Assembly (NCBI GenBank): GCA_963383645.1
Contig: OY726560.1
Span: 85,733,093-85,797,092 of the forward strand
Direction: 5' to 3'
DNA length: 64,000 bases
DNA from: Muscardinus avellanarius
Taxonomy: Eukaryota; Chordata; Mammalia; Rodentia; Gliridae
This document shows, piece after piece, positions 55,801-64,000 of this stretch. Numbering within the stretch: position 1 is the stretch's first letter; each line of letters begins with the position of its first letter. The position numbers were made by a program, and so were the translations under genes. The notes below the pieces were generated by a model. It did not search any database. It saw only the letters and a program-made list of their open reading frames with translations, and was not told where the DNA came from.

Positions 55801-56680
55801 AAATTAGGTGTAGGCGTTGTATGTTAGAGAAATAGAATAAGTTCAATGTGGGTTTGGTGGTTGGGTCAGAATAAGTTAATGGAATACCTAGTGGTCAAAA
55901 GAGCAGATAAAATTAGTGGTTAATTTTAGAAGTAGAGACAGAAAATCTAATATTTAGTAGTTTAGATAGAAGATAGGATAAGTTCAATTAAAGATTATTA
56001 TATGTGATATAGAGTTGTAAGTTTTGTAGGTCAATTCATTATAAATTAATAAAAACAAAAAACAGGAAAATCAGGTGGCTTTGAGGTATGCCTGCTATGT
56101 GAAATTCAGATGAAAGAAAAACTAAGTAAAAAAGAATGTACATGTAATGTGGTTTTGAAAAACAGAATGAAAAACAAAATATGTATGTTTTGGCTTGCTG
56201 TAATTTGTCAGATTCATGTATAAATAAAGTATTTTCTAGGACATAGGTAGAGATGCCTTCTCCCTGCTACTAACCACTGTGTCTCTCATTCTTCAATTTT
56301 GCCAACCTTACATCTCCTTCAAGACCCCTGGACTGGCTGAGGCTGGATCCCAGAAAAAGAGATTTCATAGATTGTATTTAGGAATTTATAACTTGGTAGC
56401 ATCTGTGATCATATTGGTTTAAAAAAGTACACATTTATAATCTATTCATAAATAAAAAAGAGGACTAGAATAGGCCCAAAAGTAACAGCTTAACATAATT
56501 GGCATAAAAGGGCCACTTTAACACAATCTACCTATCTATGCATATTCAATTTACAGAAATTATTAAAATATTCTAAAGTTGTTAGAATGAAATTATAGTG
56601 ATATCAAATTTAGGTCTGTAAGAAGCAACTAAATTAGATAGTATACCATGATTTATCTCATTAAGTGACTAAGCCACAAT
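55801..56680. other. Unassigned AT-rich sequence
   Basis: No gene recognised. 'agagttgtaagttttgtagg'-like text recalls the presumed L1 5'UTR at 15.5 kb, too weakly to call. Confidence 0.45.
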
Positions 56681-56689
56681 TCTGGTGAG

Positions 56690-57160
56690 GTAGGGACAAT
56701 TAAGTAATCAAAAGAAAGACGTAGATATTTGACTTTAGCTTGTTAAGAGCAAGTGGGATAAACACAAAAACCTAGTACATGCTCATGAGCAAATTCACAC
56801 TGCAATGAGGCAGAAGCCCAAGATGACACAAACTGGCTTCTGTCACATGGAGACCAATAGAGAAAATCTAGCTCAGAAGGTAGAAATTATACTTGACCTA
56901 AGCTCCCCACATTGGTACCTCTGCCTGTTATTGATCTAGTCAAAACCTGTGTCACTGAGGCTGTATAACCTGTATGATGTCATTCAGGGCTCAGACCTGG
57001 AGCTTTGCTCCTGGAATCTCACAGGTAAATAAAGGGACCTGCAATCCGACTCTGGCCTCTGTTTCTTGTCTGTGGACCAAACCTCCTGAGACAGCAGTAG
57101 GTTATAAAGAAAACCTAGCTGAAATGAGACATATTTGAGGTCCCTTTGGAACATCTGAGA
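56690..57160 (+). mobile_element. Probable ERV1-type LTR
   Basis: 'ggctgtataacctgtatgat' gives a TATA-like element and 'aataaag' a polyadenylation signal (about 57028). These are followed by U5-like 'ctggcctctgtttcttgtct' and 'gtggaccaaacctcctgaga'. This order is typical of gammaretrovirus-like LTRs. The 5' limit is inferred. Just beyond it, 'gaaacagggtttcttgaga' (57161-57179) is identical to the edge of the LTR at 45222-45240. Confidence 0.6.
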
Positions 57161-57179
57161 GAAACAGGGTTTCTTGAGA

Positions 57180-58130
57180 TGAAGCCCTGTAGAAAAGCCT
57201 GCTGTCACCCTCTGTGTTAGACTCTATAGTATGTCATCTACTCTAGTTTTCTCTCAATTAAACCCTGATCCTGTGTCTTGATCCAATCCCCTCCTGCTTC
57301 ATTAGAACATTATTTTTTTTTTCCTATTTTTCCCTTTCTTTTACAACTAGGATTTTTGCTTCAAGTAAGCTTCTGCCATTTCATTAGAAAGATGTTAACC
57401 ACTTTACATTCTAGTCATTTACATTTACAAAGATGCATGCAAATGCAATCTCATTTGCCCATTTAGACTAGTGTCCTTACCTGGTAGGTCTGCAGCAAAA
57501 TTCTTGGAAAAAAGTAAACTTTAGCTTGTTTATCTTGCCTCCAATTTCTATTAACTAGACACACTGATTACTAACTTAGTTTTTCACCCCTAAATGGTAA
57601 ATATAAGATAAACAAATATTTAAAAAATTTACTGAGATTATTTTAGAAATTACAGATATGCAAAATAATAATATAATGATGTACTATACAAAAGAAATTT
57701 ATTATAAAAACGTAAACAATACAATGTGGAACCTACACTGGAAAACAGGACTGACATATTGTGCCAAAAGGAGAAGAGTTGATACAGTAGCTTAGGAAAA
57801 AACCTGACCTGGGCTAAAAAGTTAATTTATGGATCATCACACTTAACCCATATATGCATTTATCTATTTTTTTATTTTTTATGTCAGGACTACATTCTCT
57901 TGACTCCCTAGCTTCTGTAGCTAGGGAGGTGTGATTTCCAATTTTTATTTTATATTTCAAGATTTCTTAAAACTATTTTTGTTCTCTTGATTTTCCAGAT
58001 GAATTTTAGTAACAGTTTGTCAACTTCTTCTAAAAATATAAGTAGGATTTTGATAGAATTATGTTGAATATGTATAAAATTTAGAGGAGCATTTCCATTT
58101 AATAATATATACCCTGTGCTCTAAGAACAT
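57180..58130. other. Unassigned AT-rich sequence
   Basis: No gene or repeat recognised. Confidence 0.5.
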
Positions 58131-58146
58131 GGGGTATGGTTTTTTT

Positions 58147-58150
58147 ATAT

Positions 58151-58201
<51 letters not shown>

Positions 58202-58204
58202 TTT
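58147..58204. repeat. (TTTA)n, SINE tail
   Basis: About 14 TTTA units. They form the tail side of the adjacent antisense SINE. Confidence 0.97.
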
Positions 58205-58373
58205 GGTAGTACTGGGGATGGAACCTTTCTTCCTCCGGGTTACACTCCCAGACCTATTTTTTATTTGGAAACAGGATCTCTTAAACCAGTGAAACTGGCT
58301 TTGAACCTGCGAGATCCTCCTGTCTCTGGCTCCCAAGCGCAGGGATTACAAGCGTGTGCCACCACGCCCGGTT
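58205..58373 (-). mobile_element. Type-B SINE, antisense
   Basis: 'ctcccagacctattttttat', 'gaactggctttgaacctgcg'-like and 'gtgtgccaccacgcccggtt'. The target duplication 'ggggtatg' is at 58131-58138 and 58374-58381. Confidence 0.94.
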
Positions 58374-58401
58374 GGGGTATGTTTATAATAATTTAAATCT
58401 T

Positions 58402-58680
58402 TTTTTTTTTTTTTTTTTTTTTTTTTGCGGGTCTGGGGATGGAATCCAGGGGCATTCGACCTCCGCCCGTCTCCTTTTTTTTTTTTTTTTTTTTGGTGGT
58501 ACTGGGGTTCCTGGAAGCCCTTCTACCTCCGGGCTACACTCCCAGACCTATTTTTTATACTTTTTTATTTGGAAACAGGGTCTCATAAGCCAACGCGCGC
58601 GGCTGGCTTCGAACCTGCACGATCCTCCTGTCTCTGCCTCCCAAGCGCGGGGATTACAAGCGTGAGCCACCATGCCTGGC
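58402..58680 (-). mobile_element. Chimeric SINE: full type B + type-A tail, one target duplication
   Basis: In sense (minus) order: a complete type-B dimer (58680-58495), 20 A (58494-58475), then 48 bp of a type-A ID tail (58474-58427, 'gaatgcccctggattccatc') and a second A-tract of about 25. One perfect 16-bp duplication 'taataatttaaatctt' (58386-58401 and 58681-58696) encloses the whole, and none separates the two parts. This fits a single insertion with a template switch between two SINE RNAs. Confidence 0.9.
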
Positions 58681-58882
58681 TAATAATTTAAATCTTAATT
58701 TTTCTCCATTAGGTTTTTCTGCTTTCAGTTGATATTGTACTTATTTTGATAAATGTATTCTTTTTTTATAAATTTATTTCAATAAATGTATTTCTCTTTA
58801 TATTATTCTTTTTATTTGATTATTAAATCATTTTCTAACTTCAATTTTGGACTATTTGATTTTCTTTTTTTTTTTTTTTTTT

Positions 58883-59090
58883 TGTGGGTCTTGGGAAGGA
58901 ACCCAGGGGCATTTGCCCTCCAAGCTACAACCACCTGCCCTATTTTTTTTTTTATTCTTTTATTTTGAAACAAAGGTCTCACTAAGTTGCAAAGAGTCTA
59001 ACTAAGTAACTGAGGCTGTCCTCAAATCGCTATCCTCTGGTCTCAGCCTCCCCAATGCTGGGATTAGAAGCGTGTACTACCATGCTGGCT
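58883..59090 (-). mobile_element. Type-A SINE, antisense
   Basis: T-tract, then 'gtgggtcttgggaaggaacc', 'caggggcatttgccctccaa', 'ctaactaagtaactgaggct' and 'cgtgtactaccatgctggct'. Confidence 0.92.
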
Positions 59091-59624
59091 ATTCATTTTC
59101 AATGTATAGGAATATAATTGATTATTATATATTGATCTTGTGTCCTAAAATCTCTTTGAACACACTGGTTAGAAGGGGATCAGATATACTAAAAATCATA
59201 TTACTTGCAAAAAAGTTGTTTTACTTTTCAAATCTGGGTTCTTTTCTTGATGTTTATTTTCTGGCTAGACCAGAAAAATACATTGTGAATTGTCAATCTA
59301 AAAATGAGATTCTTTATCTTCTCATTGACTGTAGAGAATCTAGTTGTTCACTGATTGCATAATGTCAGTTGGGTCTTTGATACTTTGATAAAAAAAGGTC
59401 ACTTTCTATTCCTAGTTTGAAGGATTTTTTTTTTTCTGAATAGATTCAGATAATATGTGTCTTTTATCTTTTATTAGTATGGTGTGTTAGATTGATTCAT
59501 TTTCAGAAATTAAACGTTTCTTGTGTTTATGGGATATATCTTACCTGGCCATGGTAAGTAATCCATTTTATATATTGTTGGATTCAATATCTTAGTATTT
59601 GTTTGAGAGCTTCATAATATTAAC
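59091..59624. other. Unassigned AT-rich sequence
   Basis: Possible faint antisense L1 ORF2 text (59.1-59.6 kb, 'gggatatatcttacctggcc', 'atatattgttggattcaata'), as in old L1 RT regions. Too diverged for a firm call. Confidence 0.4.
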
Positions 59625-59768
59625 AAACATGGGAAGGAGGGATGGGGAGGATTTGGGGCGGAAATTGGGTGAAGGTTAATTGGGTGGTGTGTGCATGTAT
59701 GTCCCCACAAGTCTTTTATCCTATTGAGATGTATGATTACAATGTACCAATAAAAAGTTTTAAAAAGT
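59625..59768 (+). mobile_element. LINE-1 3' end, sense
   Basis: 'aattgggtggtgtgtgcatg', 'gagatgtatgattacaatgt' and 'accaataaaaagttttaaaa'. Confidence 0.82.
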
Positions 59769-60007
59769 CATTTATCTGTAGTTTTCATTTCTTTTTATGC
59801 TGTTGTACTGTTTTGATATAACGTTAGCTTCATGAAATTGCTTGGAATGTTTTCTTCCAAGCACTCTTAAATTTTTCCACTCTTAAATTTTTTATACAGT
59901 TTGTGAAGGGTTAGTATTATTTTTCTTTAAATATATAGCAGAATTCACCAGTGAAAATATTGCTTCTTGGATTTTTTTAAGAAAATTTAAAAATTACTAA
60001 TTCAAAG

Positions 60008-60142
60008 CAGGGAGTGGTTTGAAGTCAGCCTCTCAGGCTTAAGAGACACTGGTTCCAAATAAAAATATAAAATAGGTCTGGACATGTATAGCCTGGAGGT
60101 AGAAGGGTTTCAAGAGACCCCAGTACCACAAAAAAAAAAAAA
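60008..60142 (+). mobile_element. Type-B SINE, 5'-truncated, sense
   Basis: It begins mid-head ('gtttgaagtcagcctctcag') and ends 'ccccagtacc' plus poly(A). The target duplication 'actaattcaaag' is at 59996-60007 and 60143-60154, so the truncation happened during insertion. Confidence 0.93.
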
Positions 60143-60571
60143 ACTAATTCAAAGTATTTGCTTTTTAAATAAATTAAAAGGGAAATGTATCATGGGCTTA
60201 TTCTTGTCTTTCATTAAACCTGCAAAATTACATTTTTCAGTAGTTCTGTGCATACACATATTTATAGACTGTATGTTGGCATATTTAAACTAAATAAGTT
60301 CTTCCTTCAGTGTGTCTGTGAGGCACATGGCATTTTTTAAAATAAAAAAGATACCCTTATTTCTTTTATTTTTGATGGTGAGTCCTCCAGGTATCGGATT
60401 CTAAGTTGGTTGTCTTTTCTTTCAGAGCTTTGTGTGCCAGCCTGCCACTAACTCTCACATCACTGTTTCTTGCCGGAGGTTAGACGTCAACTGAAAATAT
60501 TATTTTGGCTGTTGTTCATGATATTCCTGTTTTTTTTCTGCTGCTTTAAAAAATTATCATTATTTTTTGTT

Positions 60572-60575
<4 letters not shown>

Positions 60576-60621
<46 letters not shown>
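60576..60621. repeat. (GT)n microsatellite at SINE tail
   Basis: About 23 GT units at the tail end of the following antisense SINE. Confidence 0.98.
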
Positions 60622-60625
<4 letters not shown>

Positions 60626-60790
60626 GTGGACTGAACTCAGGGGCATTCTACTTCTGAGTTATACCCAAAGTTCTATTATAATTATAATAATTATTATTAA
60701 TTTTGAAACAGTGTCTTGGCTAAGTTGCTGGGGCTGTCCTTGGACATATAATCCTTCTGTCTCAGCCCCTCAAGTACTGGAATTACCATG
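60622..60790 (-). mobile_element. B1-ID SINE, antisense
   Basis: 'ctgaactcaggggcattcta', 'ttgaaacagtgtcttggcta' and 'ctcagcccctcaagtactgg'. Confidence 0.88.
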
Positions 60791-61971
60791 ACCATCTCTT
60801 TGAATACATTTGAAGTAGATATTTTAAAATGTTTTTCTGTTAAATTCAAGCATTATTTGAACTCAAAATCACTTTGCACTTACATTTCTCTTTCTTCTAT
60901 ATGACATAAATTCTCCCAGTTTCATTTTTATTTCCAAGAACAATGACACTGTTTGTGAGTGTGCATAGGGGGCCTCTGTGTCATGGTATGAAACCTCTGC
61001 TGTAGCAGTGAGGGTGATCTGGGCCCAAGTATCTTCAGCCTTACCCATCTAGATAGAATTTCTGTCCTGTGAATGTCAGCTGGATGAGGGCAGGAGCCCC
61101 AATAGTCTTGGCTATACCTTCCTAGAGTAAAGACTTCTCCAGGAGAAAGCTAGGGTGAGGGGTGATATTTCTGGTGCCACAGTGCCCACTGGACTACAGC
61201 ACTAGTCCCAAATGAGTCCTGATGAGGTAAAGGAGCCAGATCTCTAGTAAGGATTCCATGAAACACATGGAGGATCCCATGCTGTGGTTCAAATGCTGCA
61301 GTTACTGTTACTCTGAGTTAGTAGATGGTCCTGAATGAATGTTTTTACATTTACCATATGCCTTTACATCAGATTTCAGAATCTTTAAATAGTGGCATCT
61401 TCTAATTTTTCTTTGTGAAGTGCTTGCACTGGGAAGATCTGCCAAGTTCAGTATATGGCCTTTCTAAAAATATTTTCTTTGTTGATGTCAGAGCATGGCT
61501 GTACGATGGCTAAAATTGTTTCAACAGTAAAGGCAGGAGCATGGAAAGAGAAATGGAGAAATGGCACCAGTGGTGAATGACCTCCCTTTCTCATAGAGCC
61601 ACAGCCTTCCCAGGTTCCATTGTCCTAATTCTGTAATTTTTCTGGACAAAATTATGTCACAGAATTGTCCCTAGCTACAGAATCATAGTGACATGTGGAC
61701 ATTCCTTTCCTAGTCCTTTATATTGGACATAAAGGTGAGGAGAAAACTGGTATGTGCAGTTTCATCAGTAGAGAATACTGAGCAAGACATCCAGGAGTCC
61801 CACTTCTGATTACAACTTTGATGCTCTTCATATCACACAGGAAACCAGAAATGTACATGTCTTGGCCTGAGGTAATGATATTTTAAAAAGCTGATAGTCT
61901 ATAAAGCTTAATTAGTCAAAAAAGCTGATACATAGGAATACAATCTTGAGAGTAAATTTTAGTGTAAATAA
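60791..61971. other. Unassigned sequence
   Basis: 60950-61300 is somewhat GC-richer than its neighbours but has no open frame of note. No gene recognised. Confidence 0.5.
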
Positions 61972-62110
61972 AATAGGCAGTGTGGTGGCATAAGCCTGCA
62001 ATCCTAGTACTTGGGAGTCTGAGATAGGTTCAAGGCCAGCCTCAGCAACTTAGTGAGACTCCCAGCAGCCTAGTAAGATTTTCAGAAAACTAGTGAGTTT
62101 TAGTTTAAAA
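61972..62110 (+). mobile_element. SINE head/linker, diverged, sense
   Basis: 'ggcagtgtggtggcataagc', then repeated 'agtgagactcccagcagcct' linker text. No ID tail before the next SINE begins. Confidence 0.8.
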
Positions 62111-62120
62111 AATTAAAACA

Positions 62121-62257
62121 GCCAGCTGGGCATGGTGGTACATATCTGGAACCCAGTATTGGGGAGGCTGATACCGGAGGATTGTAGGTTTTTAACCAGC
62201 TTCAGCATCTTAGTCAAGGCTTTCAGCAACTCAGTGAGAACTTGTTTCAAGATAAAG

Positions 62258-62261
<4 letters not shown>
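62121..62261 (+). mobile_element. Type-A-like SINE head, sense
   Basis: 'gccagctgggcatggtggta' to 'tgtttcaagataaagaat', then directly a CA repeat where the ID tail should be. Confidence 0.85.

Positions 62262-62308
<47 letters not shown>
62262..62308. repeat. (CA)n microsatellite replacing SINE tail
   Basis: About 23 CA units start exactly at the linker of the SINE head. Confidence 0.97.
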
Positions 62309-62309
<1 letters not shown>

Positions 62310-63485
62310 CATTGTGAATAGCAACAATTGTAAGCTTACACATTAACAATACAGAATTGATGCAGCTGCAAGTTTCTCTAAGTGACAAAATAATTACAAG
62401 ACTATCAGTCTTTCTGACCCTGATGCATAGAATTTTACCTCCCTTGCTATGGAAAGACATGACAATTCTGTGACCCAGATGTTTAAAATAAAGTTGTAAT
62501 ATTTTGGTGGCACCATCTGGAGCTCATTATATTAGTTATTTTCCTGTCACCATACAAGGTTATTTTAATAGCTGGATATTCTCCAGTAATTATTAGGCAG
62601 TTTTAATGGATTTGGAGTAGACTCTTATGTGCTTTCTTTTGCTCTTGAATGCCATTTTTATTTGGCATCATTTTAGTTAAAATCATTTTTTTCACATGTT
62701 ATTGATTTTATTTTTTGCATAGTACACAAAAATATCTGGGCAATTTCTTAGAATGCTGAATAAAATTAAGTTATTTGACATCAATAAAAAGATGACTTTC
62801 AGGTAATAGGTTTGTGGAAAGGTGAAAGAGATAAAGGATCTATTCCTAACTGTACAGAGATAATGAAAATTTACCTCCTGTCAATTGCAGGCTGGGGAAG
62901 GAGTCGGCATTGCTGCTCTCTAAGGAAAAAAGATGGTCAGTCTCAAAGATCCTGCACTTCATTTATGGTTGCATCTCTATACTTGACTGGCATAAATTTG
63001 TAAAGAGATTATTGCACCTCCATTGTGACAAAATTTCTTTGTCACTAACAGTAAAGTGGTTATTGCTAGTCCCCAAATCTTTAGGATTGCCTATAGGCAT
63101 ACTGTAGAAATATGTAAGGCAACTTATTTGCCTTACATATTATTGAATTTTTCCAGAGTTAGGGTTTCTGATTATCTAAAATTTTAAGGTATTTTGATAA
63201 TCAATATAATTATTAATTTGGAGAAAAATTATATTTATGAAAAACTCCAGCAGATTATTTGCATATGTTTATTAAAAGAAAAAAAATGAATTTACATTTA
63301 AAAATATGTCTTTTTCTCCAAAAGCTATAAAAATATTTTTAAAAATCATACCTGTAATGAAAATGTACAGACTTTTTCTTGTCATTATTCTCTAAGTAAT
63401 AGTCTTAGAAGTAATCTATATATGACTTACAGTATAGTAGGAGAGAATGCATGTATGTTATGTGTAAATATCACATTTTATATAA
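62309..63485. other. Unassigned AT-rich sequence
   Basis: No gene or repeat recognised. Confidence 0.5.
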
Positions 63486-63489
63486 GATT

Positions 63490-63703
63490 TGAAGAAGCTG
63501 AGCATGGTGATGCATGCTTGTAATTCCAGCATTTTGGTGGGGGAGACAGAAGAAGAATCGAGATTCCCAGACAGTCTAAGCTACTTAGCGAGGCAATTCA
63601 CCATTCATTGAGACTCTGTTTGAAAAAAATAAAAAAGACTAAAAAAATAGGGCTTAGGAGTGTAGCTCGAAGAGACAATGGCCCTGGGTTCCATCCTTGG
63701 TAC

Positions 63704-63705
<2 letters not shown>
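63490..63705 (+). mobile_element. Type-A SINE, sense
   Basis: 'agctgagcatggtgatgcat', 'gagattcccagacagtctaa' and 'gggttccatccttggtactg'. The A-tail is replaced by a GA repeat. Confidence 0.9.

Positions 63706-63764
<59 letters not shown>
63706..63764. repeat. (GA)n microsatellite at SINE end
   Basis: About 29 GA units immediately after the SINE 3' end. Confidence 0.98.
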
Positions 63765-63766
<2 letters not shown>

Positions 63767-63794
63767 GTGTCTGAACTCATCCTCATGAATACTA

Positions 63795-63856
63795 TTATAA
63801 AATTATATATAATATATATAAAGTTATATATTATATATATTATAAAATTATATATA
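63795..63856. repeat. TA-rich low-complexity repeat
   Basis: Alternating 'aaattatata' and 'tatatatata' text with internal inverted symmetry. Confidence 0.85.
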
Positions 63857-63941
63857 TGATCAATGCTTTCTCATATAAGATTGGCAAGCTGATAACTTTG
63901 TTTTAAAGTTCACAGTAGGATGTTTTAAAAGCTTTTACAAA

Positions 63942-64000
63942 AAGACCAGTGATGTAGTTCTATCATATAGCATATAGTCCCTGAGTTTAATCTCCAGCAC
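63942..64000 (+). mobile_element. ID-type SINE, cut by window edge
   Basis: 'gaccagtgatgtagttctat' to 'gagtttaatctccagcac'. It runs off the right edge. Confidence 0.8.

Overview
This is AT-rich mammalian nuclear DNA with no convincing protein-coding gene, tRNA or rRNA gene. It reads as intergenic or deep intronic sequence made mostly of retroelements. The host is very probably a rodent, and more likely one related to squirrels (Sciuromorpha). The dominant SINE is a dimer of a 7SL/B1-like head and a tRNA-like ID tail. LINE-1 3' ends finish in a rodent-type '...aatgcaccaataaaa' motif, and free ID copies also occur. The species cannot be settled from sequence reading alone.

Layout. 0-5.5 kb: L1 pieces, an ID element, and an ERVL-MaLR LTR with its primer-binding site and internal remnant. 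6-10 kb: a sense L1 ORF2 remnant carrying three nested SINEs. 11.7-16.4 kb: an antisense L1 with 5'UTR, ORF1 and the endonuclease/RT part of ORF2, all broken. 17-25.5 kb: older L1 pieces, many SINEs, a MaLR LTR and a 5'-inverted L1. 25.8-32 kb: three LTRs of one TGTACC...-type family, nested SINEs, and a short unidentified ORF. 32.3-37 kb: an ancient DNA transposon remnant and three local direct duplications, one of them 415 bp with only two mismatches. 37.4-47.2 kb: a MaLR LTR, a poly(A)-tailed copy of an LTR transcript, old L1, two more TGTACC LTRs (one with a Lys-type primer-binding site), and two copies of a second LTR family head to head. 48-55.8 kb: a second 5'-inverted L1, an internally deleted antisense L1, and SINEs. 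56.7-64 kb: an LTR, a chimeric SINE that looks like a template-switch product, microsatellites and SINEs.

Nothing here works as an operon or pathway. The content is a record of L1-driven insertion of L1, SINEs and one LTR transcript, plus endogenous retrovirus insertion mostly reduced to solo LTRs, plus local duplication. The most interesting points are the chimeric SINE at 58.4 kb, the LTR family with about 147-bp internal repeats and its retroposed copy at 38.3 kb, the near-identical duplication at 33.5/34.3 kb, and two SINE subfamilies whose internal promoter boxes have decayed in opposite halves. All boundaries were read by eye. Repeat borders are good to about 5-30 bp unless a target-site duplication is given.
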